From assembly GCA_037074615.1 (NCBI GenBank), contig CM073524.1, forward strand, positions 15,453,406 to 15,517,405: 64,000 nucleotides of DNA, read 5' to 3'. The notes below the pieces were generated by a model, which searched no databases, was not told where the DNA came from, and saw nothing but the letters and a program-made list of their open reading frames with translations. The stretch is from Leucaena leucocephala. Its lineage: Eukaryota > Streptophyta > Magnoliopsida > Fabales > Fabaceae. Below are positions 34,933-46,986 of the stretch, one piece after another. The number at the start of each line of letters is the position of its first letter. The first letter of the stretch is position 1. The translations under genes and the position numbers were made by a program.

Positions 34933-35359
34933 AAAAATTTCGTCCTCGAAATTTTAAGGGATACCTCATCTTTCCTGAAGAGAACTTCTTACTGACCTAT
35001 ACAGCTATGTGATTCTTATAACGCAGTCATATATATAACCAGTAAGATCATCCCTCTCTGTCTTATCCTCACTCCAGTGATGGTCTAGAGGAGCAACAGC
35101 TTGGTCCCAGACCTTCCACATGGATTCTTAGCAACTAACATCTTTCATTATAGTTGCTTACAGCTATCCATGTTCTAACCCCTCATACAGCAACCTCATC
35201 ACTGAGTTAAGACAGATTTATTATCTTACTACTTATTTCTCATGACTTGTTACAATAACCACATTCTCTAGATCAGAAAGGAACTCTTCATTAATCACAT
35301 CATTTACATCTAGGCATACAGTTCTTACAACTAAGTCACCCTTACAGCTATGGTTCTTC
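34933..35359 (-). other. 3' untranslated segment between gag and PPT
   Basis: 427 bp with no pol similarity. The part nearest gag stays open in a second frame: it overlaps the gag end and runs to a stop at about 35233 (see findings). The remaining 300 bp hold nothing I recognise. Confidence 0.6.
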
Positions 35360-36613
35360 TTAACCATTCTTAGGGTCGACCTCAGGGGATTTGGAGACTC
35401 TGTTTGAAAAAATGGAAAATACTCTTCCTGTTGTCTTTGGCCTAGGGATGTCAGCATTCTTAGGGCAAACTCTTGCAAAGTGACCCTTCTCGCCACAAAT
35501 GAAACAGCCGCTTTGCCCTGCTCGACACTCCCTTGTGCCGTGGTTCTTTCCACATCTTTGACATCTTTGTCCTCCAACCTGATCCTCACCTTGATCAGTC
35601 CCCTGCCTAAACTGTTGCCTCTTTCTCTTGTTATTATTATTATTGGCTTCATAACCTGAGTTACCTCCCAGAGTGCTCCTAGCCAATACTTCTTTACTTC
35701 TTGCTTCTGACTTAGCTACCTCCTTGCTCCTTACGCTGTTCCCAGTTGCTGCATGATTGTTCATACTTCTCTCTGTCAATCTGCAGACTTCTACCGCTCT
35801 ATTGAACTGCGTAAGTTGCTGAGGAATTATTCTTTCCTTTAGGGTGCTGCTCAGACCCTCTACTAATCTCTTTGTCGACCATTCTTCGTCCTCCATTCTT
35901 CTAAGGTATGTGGAATAGTACGACAATCTGAGATACTTAGCCAAATACTCATCGAATGACTCTTTCTCTCCTTGCTTCAAAGTTAGGAACTCAACTTCCT
36001 TCGCGTCCCTCACTGACTGGGGAAAGTATTTTTCCCTAAACTGACCCAAAAATATTTCCCATGTAACTGGGACTCCTTTTGCTTGAAGAATAAGCTCAGT
36101 ATTCCTCCACCATCTTCGCGCATCCTTCTCTAGCTTGAAAATGGCCAGTCGGGCTTTTCTTCCTGATGGGCAATCCAGCACCTCAAAAATCTTCTCAAGC
36201 TGATCTATCCAATCCTCAGCTACTTGGACGTCAAATGTCCCCTCAAACACCGGAGGATTGTACTTTTGGAACCGCTCCATCCATTGCTGAATGCTATTAG
36301 GATCTACCACTGGATCCTCTATTCTTGCCTGCCCATTATTTGGAGGAATTCCTGATATCCCTTCTGCTGGTCTATCAGGGGTTTGCAATTGATTAACTAT
36401 AGCTGTAAGAGTAGCTATAGTGGCATCTCTTTCTTGATCTCGGCGAACTTGTTCCGCCCTCATTTCTTCCATCATCCTCTGCTGCTGTTCTAGCCTAGCA
36501 AGGATGACTTGCATAGGATTTACCTCATTGGAGTTGCCAGCCTCCTTTACGTGTGGCTCCTCCACTTGAATTCTACGTCCTCGTCTCGTGTTCACCATCT
36601 GGTTCCTTGTCAA
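35360..36613 (-). CDS. gag: Ty3/gypsy Gag polyprotein, intact (copy 2)
   Basis: The only gene of the complete gag-only element, 417 codons with no internal stop. The N-terminal region is coiled-coil-prone. The retrotransposon Gag domain lies at about 130-235 (AEDWIDQLEKIF ... FREKYFPQSVRDAKEVEF). Two zinc knuckles lie at about 351-363 and 370-383. Against copy 1 at 74-1327 I see E/K near residue 23, L/R in the DA-x-RWW motif, I/T in SYYSxYLRR and A/T in LSSxLKER. The ATG is about 200 bp downstream of the PBS, a normal leader length. It would be transcribed from the TATA box at 37910 and needs pol functions from another element. Confidence 0.92.
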   Translation of the reverse strand: MTRNQMVNTRRGRRIQVEEPHVKEAGNSNEVNPMQVILARLEQQQRMMEEMRAEQVRRDQERDATIATLTAIVNQLQTPDRPAEGISGIPPNNGQARIEDPVVDPNSIQQWMERFQKYNPPVFEGTFDVQVAEDWIDQLEKIFEVLDCPSGRKARLAIFKLEKDARRWWRNTELILQAKGVPVTWEIFLGQFREKYFPQSVRDAKEVEFLTLKQGEKESFDEYLAKYLRLSYYSTYLRRMEDEEWSTKRLVEGLSSTLKERIIPQQLTQFNRAVEVCRLTERSMNNHAATGNSVRSKEVAKSEARSKEVLARSTLGGNSGYEANNNNNKRKRQQFRQGTDQGEDQVGGQRCQRCGKNHGTRECRAGQSGCFICGEKGHFARVCPKNADIPRPKTTGRVFSIFSNRVSKSPEVDPKNG

Positions 36614-36815
36614 TCAGAAAAGAAAAGTGAACACATAACATTATACTACTTACTCATCTAGGGAATTTTACCTCCACTGGGCTTTTCTAAACCTCTATGT
36701 ACTCTAGGGAAATAACATTTCTAAATCAGAGCATCACTGAGCCAGAACCTTCTGTTCTGTGCCAGAATCTTATGCTCTGAACCAAAATCCTGTCTGGTTT
36801 ATGCCAGAACCTATT

Positions 36816-36827
36816 GCTCTGATACCA
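36816..36827 (-). other. primer binding site (initiator Met-tRNA) of the gag-only element
   Basis: TGGTATCAGAGC on the minus strand, three bases after the 5' LTR ends at 36831. Confidence 0.92.
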
Positions 36828-36830
36828 AAA

Positions 36831-39800
36831 TGAAACATCCTCCCTTAGACCCCTCAGAGTACACTTGCAGAAGTAATATTAGCTTGATTATATCTTAACT
36901 TAAGCCCAGAAATTCAAAATTTTACTCTTAAATTTCTTATTCTGGACTTTTAATTTGAAAACTGCTTAATCTCATTCTACACATCCAAACAAGTCTTATT
37001 ACCTATCCACGTAATGCCCCAGATGTGTACTACTGGCTCACCAAATTTCATAGCCAAACTCCTCCGTTTACTGGGTCAAACTGAGGTCAAAATACTGCTA
37101 CCTCAGGACCTGCGAATTTCTCCCTTAATTCGTCATCCACAAATTGAACATGCCAAACAATATTTATTATTAAATAATAAAATGTCATACAACAAATCAT
37201 ACACCAAATTCTCTTATTTCTATTACATCTCTTCCTGTCTAAAATTCGGCAGCATAACTGCTACATTCCTTCTGTAGAAAGTAACCGATCTTGTACCGAT
37301 TCGGTAATTCCCGTAGGAACTACCATTCTACGTAAGTACCCAGGAAAGACTGGATGAACCGGCTAGGTCCACTCACTTCCAGCCTCCTTAGACAGCACCT
37401 ACGTACACAGTACGTATCAGTTCCTTTCTTTGTTCCTTCCTCTGTTGCCAGAATTTTGGCAGCCTAACGGCGTCTCTCAAAATTTCCAGATTTTATTTTG
37501 ACAGAACCTCCCCTGTAATGTTATTTTTGGGAATGAGATTCAAAAGAATCCCAGTAGCAATAATCATAACAATATATGTAATGCAGAGTGACGGTGCTTG
37601 CTTGTGATTGTGTATAGATAAGTATGCTGCGTGCTTCCATATTCAATAACATATGATCATAGCATTGTAATAGAGCTTCAAGCATAACATATAAGACAAC
37701 AATCCAACCAAACAATAGCACAACAAATCACAAAGACATTACATAAGAGCTAGGATTAGTTACTACCTCAAAAGCAGAGCTCCAGAACTTCTATACTGCT
37801 TCCAACTCCACCAGAACTTCCTTTCTTTCTTTCTTTCTCCTTCTCTCTCTTCTTTCTCTCTCTTTTCTTGCCAAAAACGTGGGATGCCTAAAATGGGAGG
37901 GGAAGGGGGTATTTATAGCTTTAATGGATGGCATTCTTGTAATTTTGAAGCCATCTGAACATGTGGTCCTGGTTTTTCCTGGATTTTCCTATTTTCTTTA
38001 TTCCTTTTTACTGCATCATGCATGACATCATCCAGGACACCTCACCGGGACACCTCATCGCCACATTCTTCACATGTCACAATTCCTGGACACCTCATCA
38101 GCTGACTCAGCAGTTCAGTCCAATCCAGTACCGGTCCAGAGTCTTGCACCGTAATACGTGTCCTTAACTTTTCTTCTGCCTCTAAGATGACGCCATGTGG
38201 CATCTGGAAGGGGCCTTTCACGCCTTCCAATGCTATCCAGATAAGTCCCGGACTTTATCTGATCACCTCCTCGGTTATCGTGCCGACCGAGTAACTTTAC
38301 TTTATTGAAACAGCATTAAAATAGTATTTTAATGCCACTTTTTCCCACATACTCCATGGGCTACGTTTTTAGGCTCTGGGTATGTTATCTTGGATCCTGA
38401 TCAAGCTCAAGTACTCTGATGGCTCGATTCCCAAGAAACATCCCTCGGCAAATTACCAAAATACCCCTGGGTGCCCTTTCTTGCACTATTTTAACCCTAA
38501 GGGTAAAATCGTCATTTCACACCCTTCTGTACTCTGTCAGGATATATACTGACTCTAAGTAACTTTATCTGTATGAGCCTTGGCTCCTGGGCCTGTCCAG
38601 AATGACCAAAATGCCCTCATTCATCTACTACCCCTTTAGTACAACACAGGGGCATTTTCGTAATTTTGCACTTTTCCGGGGTTCTGCCGGACACTGGCCC
38701 ACCTATCAGTCCAAGGGTCTTACTGGGCCTTTGTTGGCGCCATTATTGGGCCTTTCAGGGTCCATTACCTTCATGGCACGCATTACGAGGAATCTTCCCC
38801 CGTTAATGTTTATTAAATATTTTATCTATTAATCACCGTTTATACACATATCCGGACACCGGTTCCTTCTGTCCGATACAATGGCCTGCGGTGTTCAGGC
38901 ATCCCTGTGAGTCATATCAGTCATCTGACCGAGGTTATCCGAACTTATTCAGTCCCTTTTCAAATACCGATAAATTTCCCTATCGGATACCCGGAGGCCT
39001 TACACTCCGTCTGGATTTTCTAATTTGCGAATAACTTTTTCTACAGGCCTCCTATCGGTATTCTGTCAGTTTCCCGACGTCCGCCCCATAAGGACGCATC
39101 ATCCTGTATTTTCTCACCTAGATCTGAAATCTAGGATATCCGGTATGAATTTTTATAACTTTTGGACGATCAGTCCATTTCTGGCTATCTGGAGTCTTCA
39201 AAAATTCCTGTATTAAGCCAGATTACCGAGCGTCCCTTGCTCTCTCTACCGGTGAAATCTGGGACTGAAATGCCGTCGGACAGTCCAAACCACTTCCGGC
39301 CTGACTTTCTTTAATTACACTTCAGCCCCAATGAACTTTTCTTCTTTTCATTTAAGTCCCTTTTTATTTGGCTAAAATTACACTTAAGGACCCCACCTTT
39401 TTGTCCTTAAACTTTCCATAATTCTTTCATACTCATAGAGACCTCGTATGCACATTTCACAGTTCAGTGAAATGATCAGCATAATTTTCTATATTTTCTG
39501 GCAAAATATGGTACTCATCGGCTACCAGCCCGATCTTTCCCATAATTACGATTTTGCCCCTGCATTCTCTTTCTGGCCTCGTTGCTCATCTTCTCATCCC
39601 TCATCTTAAGGTCTAGAAATTCTCTTTCAATAACTCATCCCTTAAACTCTTCGGGAGTCATCGTTAATTGAAAGGCTCGACAACCCGCCCATATCAGGTT
39701 ATCTTACACAGGAGCCAGCCCATATCAAGCTACCTGCAGAATTCCTAGGCTTGAGACTTAGGACATTTCTCACATTCCTCATCTTGGACCTAGATGAATT

Positions 39801-39836
39801 GTCCCGATCTCCTAGACCAAAAATCGGGATGTTACA
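36831..39836 (-). repeat. 5' LTR of the gag-only element
   Basis: 3,006 bp, the same length as the 3' LTR, offset by exactly 4,920 bases throughout. One substitution was found. The conserved block is at about 37293-37417. Confidence 0.95.
37910..37917 (-). promoter_or_regulatory. TATA box, 5' LTR of gag-only element (gag promoter)
   Basis: TATAAATA followed by CCCCC on the minus strand, then a GA-rich leader. This is the probable core promoter for the gag transcript. Confidence 0.7.
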
Positions 39837-42705
39837 CATGACATCATCGTGGACACCTCAGTGGACACCTAATCAGTCACATGTCTCATATGGAGAAATT
39901 GAGGCCTTCTTGAAGCTTTTCAGTCCAATCCGGTACCGGTCCGGTCCGATTTCCCACAAACTAGACTCACCGGCTAAGATTGTGTCACATGTCCTTAACT
40001 TTTCTTCTCCCTCTAAGATGACGCCATGTGGCATCTGGAAGGGACCTTTCACGCCTTCCAATGCTATCCAGATAAGTCCAGGACTCTATCTGATCACCTC
40101 CTCGGTTATCGTGTCGTTCGAGTAACTTTACTTTATTGAAACAACATTAAAATAGTATTTTAATGCCACTTTTTCCCACATATCACTGGGCCTACGTTTT
40201 TGGGCTTTGGGAATGTTATCTTGGATCCTGATCAATCTCAAGTACTCTGATGGCTCGATTCCTAAGAAACATCCCTTGGCAAATTACCAAAATACCCTTG
40301 GGTGCCCTTTCTTGCACTATCTTAACCCTAAGGGTAAAATCATCATTTTACACCCTTCTGTACCCTGTCAGAGCATATACTGACTCTGAGTAACTTTATC
40401 TGTATGTGCCTTGGCTCCTGGGCCTGTCCAGAATGACCAAAATGCCCTCCATTCCTCTATTACACTTTAATACAACACAGGGGCATTTTCGTAATTTCGC
40501 ACTTTTCCGGGGTTCTGCTGGACACTGGCCCACCTATCAGTCCAAGTGTCTTATTGGGCCTTTGATGGCACCAATATTGGGCCTTTCAGGGTCCATTACC
40601 TTCATGACACGTATTACGAGGAATCTTCCCCTGGCCATGTTCCTCGAATATTTTAACTTTTATACACCGTTTATACACATATCCGGACACCGGCTCCTTC
40701 TGTCCGATACACTGGCCTGCGGTGTTCAGGCATCCCTGTGAGTCATATCAGTCATCTGACTGAGATCATCCGAATTCATTCAGTCCCTTTTCAAATACCG
40801 ATAAATCTCCCTATCGGATACCCGGAGGCCTCACACTCCCGTCTGGATTTTCTAATTTGCGAATAACTTTTTCTACAGGCCTTCTATCGGTATTCTGTCA
40901 GTTTCCCGACATCCGCCCCATAGGACGCATCATCCTGTATTTTCTCACTTAGATCTGAAATCTAGGATATCCGGTAGGAATTTTTATAACTTTTGGACGA
41001 TCAATCCATTTCTGGCTATCTGGAGTCTTCAAAAATTCCTGTATCAAGCCAGATTATCGAGCGTCACTTGCTCTCTCTACCAGTGAAATCTGGGACTGAA
41101 ATACTTTCGGACAGTCCAAACCACTTCCGGCCTGACTTTCTTTAATTATACTTTAGCCCCAAGGAACTTTTCTTCTTTTCAATTAAGTCCCTTTTTACTT
41201 GGCTAAAATTACACTTAAGGACCCCACATTTTTGTCTACTTTTCCTTTTTGGCCTTGCACTTTTTCATAATTGCATCTAAGTCCCTTCCTTTCCTTTTCT
41301 TTACTTTACTAGGTCTAGGGGCATTATTGTCTTTTCATATCTTACCAGAGTATTCTCTGGCCCTGGTCAACTACCCAGATACCCCTTCTTGACTGTCTAA
41401 CCTTAGCCAAATGACCAAAATACCCTTTACTCATTCTTCAATTATTCTATAACATAAGGGCATTTTCGTCATTTTGCACATTTTTCCAGGACACCGGCCC
41501 CTCTTACCACTGAACTGATATTATGGGCCTGGGCCTTCCCTGGTGTCACTATGGGCCTTAGAAAAACTCTGTATGGCCTCTAGCCATAGTCCGATCATCT
41601 CTATTCGGACTGCTCTTCCTTTACCGATTATAACTGTAAATTCCCATCTTCGAGAATTTTTACAGAAAAATTGGGACCTCAAATCAAAATTATGTGTTGC
41701 GTCATTCAATCCGGAATCCTTTTCTCTATCTCCCGGTCTTTTCAAATATTTTATCCAGACCGGGCTATTTTTGCCTGAAAGTACGCTTCCGCGCACACTT
41801 TTCACAAATGACCATTTTACCCTTGGTCACATTTCTAATTCTTTCATACACATAGAGACCTCATATGCACATTTCACAGTTCAGTGAAATGATCAGCATA
41901 ATTTTCTCTATTTTCTGGCAAAATATGGTACTCATCGGCTACCAGCCCGATCTTTCCCATAATTACGATTATGCCCTTGAATTCTCTTTCTGGCATCTCT
42001 AGGCCTAAAAATTAGGGTGTTACAAGTATCATCTCCAAGAGAGCATAATGGATCTAGCCTTCTATTGCTATCAGAACTTCAACAGCAACAGCAAGTAGAA
42101 TAGCAGCCATGGTGAATGTAGAAGATAGAAGATGAAGATGGAAGTGGAAGGATCCTCTAGTTCTCCTATCCAGAATAGAGCAAGATTACCGAGATGAGAG
42201 ATAATGGAGATGGAGAGAGAGTGTGATGGAGTGAGAGAGTGAATGGATAGAGCATTCTCAGATCTGGATGGAGTCTGTGATTATATGGGTTATGTGTGTG
42301 AGGTCAGTTCAGAGTGCATGAGCTTGTGTTAGAGAGGCTGTTGTGCGTGAATCATTCTCTTCTTCAGCACATGTTTCTGTTAGCCATGTGTCCAATCTGT
42401 TAGCCACTTTGTTAAGTCTACCTTCCAGCACATGCTTTAATCTCCTTTTGTCCAGCTGTCAACTTATTTCATTCTCACTAATCTCCAGCTAATCTGTTAG
42501 TTGGTTACTGTATTGGGCTGTAATGGAAATTTAAGAGAAACAAATTATTTATTCAATTAATCACTAGAATCATATCAATTAATTATCAACTATTTAAATT
42601 TTATATTATTAATTAATTGCTCATCATATTGGTAAATGGGAACAAAATTAATAATAAAACTCTCTTTAAACACACTAAAATTAATACAAAAATAAGAGTT
42701 TATCA

Positions 42706-43819
42706 ATTCCCCCACACTTAGCTTTTGCACTCTGAGCAAAATTATAGATCAAAATTGAAATTCAAACACATATGTTCAGTAAAATTGCTAAAACCAATTC
42801 AGCATAAGTACTTGAAGCCATCAATCTCTTCCCTTCAATTGGCAACAATCCATATTAATCTCATATCAATCGAAGGATCTAATTCATGTAATTAAATCAT
42901 AGTAAGCAACTAGGTTGAGATTTTCTAACAAGGTTTAGTGTATCACTCACTCTCTTATTAAGGTTATTTTCACTCAACCATCTAGATTAGGCTTCCTATA
43001 GGCTTGTAACCATCCTACATCTCCACCACTAAATGCCACAAGAGTTGTGAATCAAAGGGTCTTTGTTATAGTTGTAACGTTGGAAAGGCTAAATGATGGA
43101 AATTGAAATAAGTGTCAATGATTAATGAAATACTGCACATGATCTTACTTCTTCAAGCTACTTTAACACTTAATCATAATTCTAATTGTGCAACTATGGA
43201 AAATGACAAGTCATTATCTAACTTCTTTTTATACAAGTTGAATATCACATCTTGTCATCTGGTCTCTCTTCTTTCTCTGTTATTTTTTTCCTTTTCCCTG
43301 TTCTTTTCCTCTTTGTTGTTATTTCTCTTTTTTTTTCCTTCAACTATTAAGCCAGATAACAAATACATTAAGGTTCAAATATTCAACAAGTGGTTGTAAC
43401 TTAACAATTATTTCACCATTAAAGAATGATTGTAGTAGCAACTATCTTGTACAGTACTCATTAATCAAGGATGGAATTTCAAAAGAAAGTGAAGGTCTCA
43501 AATGTAAAGGATTTAATATTTATGTGGGCTACTGTTTAGTCCAAAGGGTTTTGAAAGAAATGCCCTTATCATATGCACAATTCCAAGAAGCTGATGTGGT
43601 TTTGAATCAAGGATTGAGACAAGTTCTTTAAAGTTACCAAACTAGATGATGTCACACAATATTAAGGAATATATATTGGAGGCTCAAAATCCTTCCATCT
43701 GGCTACTCGCCCTAATTAACTCATCATGACTAGATTGCATTAATAGTAAACTTAATACATGAGACTAATCATTCATGATGCACAATTTCCAGTAGTCAAT
43801 CAATGAAACAAGCAACTCA
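42706..43819 (-). mobile_element. Athila relic A3: PPT and 3' untranslated region
   Basis: The minus strand has AAGTGTGGGGGAAT ending at 42706, directly before the LTR start: the Athila PPT. The next 250 bp match 4861-5100 of relic A1. The rest is AT-rich without recognisable coding; a 95-codon frame at 43112-43399 is low-complexity (pyrimidine run giving Phe/Leu/Ser) and is not called. The segment ends with ACTCA (43815-43819), one side of the next target duplication. Confidence 0.7.
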
Positions 43820-46800
43820 TGTCATATCTAGATTTTTAGGCATAGAAGCCCAGTATGTAGCATATAGGTAGGCTACCAGGCCCTGCTGAGCAGAAGTCCC
43901 AGAAATATACAAATGATGTCCAAGGACTAAACTGCAGATAATTAAAGTTTAAGGACTAAATTGTAAATAGTAAAAGTTGATGGGGAAAATATATAAATAA
44001 GTTAGAGACTTTAGAAGATTCTCATGTGCATAGAAAGAGAAAAGAGGTTAGTTAGAGGCATAAGGTTGAGATAAATATCTTAAAGGGATAATTTACAATG
44101 TTAAAGCTCAAGCAAGGATAAGATCGCAATTTTAGAAAAGTCCCAAGGGCATAATGGTTATTTAGAGAAAAAAATAGACTAAAGTGAAAAGTCTAAAAGT
44201 ACTATGGTATGAAATGAAAGTAGACACAAGTTATGGGCCATCAAGTGTAATTATGAAAAGTTGAGGGCATAAAGTATAATTTTTAAAAGTTCAAGGGCAA
44301 AATAGTAATTATGGCAAGTTGAGTCAGAAAAGGCCCAAAAATGGTTTAGCCCCAAATTTTACCAGTAAATAGAAAAAATTATTCTGATCAATTTAATGCG
44401 ACACCAAAATTTTGATTTGAGGTCCTGATAAATTAATATGAATTCCTGAAGATTGAGAAATGCGTACAATATCTTCTAGATATAACAATAAGATAAAATT
44501 TGGTAGTAAATTATTATAATTAATATGATAATTTATGAAACTAACAGAAATAAAAAAAGATTCTTGTAGAATTCATTACAGAATTTACGGTAAAAAAGAA
44601 CACAGATAAAGGGTTTAAAGGAAATGCATGTAATTTTTTATCAGGACTTATGGGTCTCAGAAAATTATAAGACTTTGCAAAAAATTCATTTTATATTAGA
44701 AAAAATTATAAAAATATTAGAATCAATAAAAGAGGTGTTTAGAATTTATATAAAAAATTAGGGTTATTTAAGAATATCAGTATAGGAAGTGCCTTGGGAT
44801 TTGTGCCAATTAGCAATTGGACCTAAAGAAGGCCCAATAATGGTGTCATGCAGAAGCCCAATAAGTCCCAAAAGTTATTTTGGAGCCCAAGTCCAATAAT
44901 GAATAATTTATGAATTTTTGACAAAGAAAAAAAAAGAAATTAAGGAAGCTTCAAGAGGAAGATTAGGGTTTTCTCATGGTGGGCTCCCATATGAGCAGCA
45001 CACATGGTATCCAAGCAAGGAGGAAGAGAAGATTTTTGTCATGTGATCTTATCTCAAATTTGGCTTCTAGGGCAAGACAAGATCAAGAGCAAATATAGAC
45101 CATTGGATTAAATAGTGTTTAAGTACATCTTGGCCTTTCATTTTCCATCGGATTTTTCTATAAATATCCCCCCATTTTCTGCACAAAATCGTGGCTCTTT
45201 AACCCTTGGGGAGGTGCTGCCCAAATGGAAGCTCAAGCCAAGACAAAGAAGAATCTAACGACCAAAGTTCAAGCTAGATAGGGAATAAGGTAAGTAATCT
45301 ATCCTAGCTTGATTTTCTTTAATTTAGGGGCTTGAACTTAGGGTTTTTATGGAAGAAATTTGAACTTTACCTAGGGTATATATGCTGTCCAAAACCCTAG
45401 ATGAAAGAAGAAAGAAGAAGTTAAAGTTAGAACTATGAGATTAATATTTAAATAATTTAGTTTAGATGATTGGTTATTGAATCAAGTTGATATTCTTGAC
45501 TTTTCCATGGATGAGACCTTTAGGTCTGCACTGTTCATGATAAAGGAAGATGGAATTTCAATGATCTAATACTTCCATTAAATTTATATGATTATTTTAT
45601 GTAGGATTGGATAGGTTTGGAACCTTGGAAGCATAGGAATTGAAAGATGAATTTTTGAAGTCTTATATGTTACTGTTCACACATATGAATAGTGATTGAA
45701 ATTTCATGATCTTGATGCTTCCACTGGTTTTAAAATGAAAAGTTGTGTGGAGTAAAGTAGAGAAACAAGTATGAAAAGCATTGGAATCAAAATGAGAATT
45801 TTTGAAAGAAAAAGGGGAAGTTATGTAGTTCTATCTAGAATAGTGTGTAGTTTGTGGAATTTAGAAATTATGAGTTCATAAATGAATTCAGAGGGATAAA
45901 TTGTATAGGATAAGGTCAAGAAATCAATTGATTCAAAGACCAAGTTAATAAGTAAATATTAAGGAAAATTATTTTAGTTAAGTACGCTCAATGTTCAAAG
46001 AAAGTTATATTGTAATGAATGGATGATAATGTGATGTTAGGATTTGATTATGGACTCAAAAAGGCAGTCACACATCAAAAAGAAGTAATAAGTAAGAGGC
46101 AAAGATAAAGTAAAGGAAAGTCAAGCATGTGAGGTAGTAAACTATCCTAAACTTATATGTATTAGATGTTATGCTTAGTTGTGCTTTGGCTATGTTGAAT
46201 TATGTTGCATATGTGTATATGATTGAAACTCTATTTCTATGATTACTTTTGTGAATTGTATTTCATATGTTACATGGAAGCATGCATATTACATAATGTT
46301 AACACTTTCACAAGCAAGCACAAGGATTTACATTAATGTATACATTGTTTAGTACCGTTTGCTACTGAGATTTTCCCAGAAGTCTCACCCCTCCATATAA
46401 TTCCAATTCCAATAGGTTCATGAATAATGAAGAAGCATGAAGGGAAGTTAGGGATTGGATAGTATAAATGTTATATGAAGAATTGGTGTATGTAATGATG
46501 TTATATGACCAATTTGAGTAGTGACGTTCATAATGTAATGAAAAATAGTAAATGATAGAATAAATATATGAAATTTTACAGATATTTAGTTAACATGTCA
46601 AGCTTCGTTTTGACACTAAGTATGCCTTATTTTGATGTCTGTACGAAGAGAACGAATTTTTCAAATTTAGGGACTAGAATTTGTTTTCAAAATTTTGACC
46701 AAATGAATAGTAAATATTGACGTCAGAGTTGACTGGTCAATTGGTCTAAGAAAGTATTTCTCCCTTAAATTTCAAGATGTTATCTTCGTGTTTAAACGGC

Positions 46801-46986
46801 TTCATTTTGATTTTTTTAGAATTAATTATGATTTTTGAAGTTTGTCGCCGAATCTGGATATACTATATGAACAGTAATTCGTGAAGAGTGAAATCCCAAC
46901 TTTAGCTAATGGACTTCAAAGGTCATGCAAGTGGTTCTAAATGCTACCGAATGGTCCCTAAGACATACGAAAGTAAGGATGTTACA
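43820..46986 (+). repeat. solo gypsy LTR (3.2 kb), divergent type
   Basis: From TGTCATATCT (43820) to GGATGTTACA (46986), flanked by ACTCA (43815-43819 and 46987-46991). It has TATAAATA at 45159-45166 and a leader with AAGGTAAGT at about 45288. A degenerate form of the GAGATTC hairpin region lies at about 46370. It is the only gypsy LTR here without the conserved block of about 125 bp. It resembles 7600-9700. Confidence 0.9.
45159..45166 (+). promoter_or_regulatory. LTR TATA box
   Basis: TATAAATA followed by TCCCCCC in the solo LTR 43820-46986. Confidence 0.6.

Larger units (their letters stand above)
31911..39836 (-). mobile_element. complete gag-only (TR-GAG-like) Ty3/gypsy element, recently inserted
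   Basis: A 7,926-bp element flanked by CATGA (31906-31910 and 39837-39841). It has two 3,006-bp LTRs, a PBS, one gag gene, a PPT, and no protease, RT, RNase H or integrase. The internal region is only 1,914 bp. The LTRs have equal length, and I find one difference between them (C at 32015, T at 36935). This organisation corresponds to the described TR-GAG class of non-autonomous plant elements, which depend on another element's enzymes. The related chromovirus at 14694-28607 shows what such a partner would look like. Confidence 0.95.
30458..42024 (-). repeat. solo gypsy LTR (3.6-kb family) split by a gag-only element
   Basis: The ends are TGAAACATCC (30458) and GGTGTTACA (42024). Flanks are AGCAT (30453-30457) and AGTAT (42025-42029), a target duplication with one substitution. 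Without the inserted element (7,926 bp) and its 5-bp duplication, the LTR is about 3,636 bp, close to the sister solo LTR at 50240-53848 (3,609 bp). The conserved block is at 31169-31293 and a TATA box at 31796-31803. No internal element sequence is present. Confidence 0.9.
29779..42705 (-). repeat. 3' LTR of Athila relic A3, with nested insertion
   Basis: The sense strand starts TGATAAACTC (42705) and ends GATAGTTATCA (29779). The native parts are 29779-30457 and 42025-42705, about 1.36 kb together. The interruption is the gypsy solo LTR 30458-42024. The PPT on the right at 42706 confirms that this is the 3' LTR of a minus-strand element. No genes are seen in the native parts. 42025-42300 is GA/ATG-rich. 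Confidence 0.7.

Noticed and set aside
36816..36827. tRNA gene suggested by the Met-tRNA complement
   Set aside because: Only the 12-base primer site is present; no cloverleaf sequence surrounds it.
31911..39836. Assembly duplication creating two nearly identical 3-kb blocks
   Set aside because: A perfect 5-bp target duplication, PBS and PPT in the right places, and an empty site in a sister LTR all fit a real insertion. At least one base separates the blocks.
30453..42029. A perfect target duplication for the solo LTR 30458-42024
   Set aside because: The flanks are AGCAT and AGTAT, so the duplication is accepted only with one substitution.
43112..43399. 95-codon open frame with a hydrophobic C-terminal half as a small membrane protein
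   Set aside because: The hydrophobic part is translated from a pyrimidine-rich low-complexity run in Athila untranslated DNA. There is no homologous frame in relic A1.
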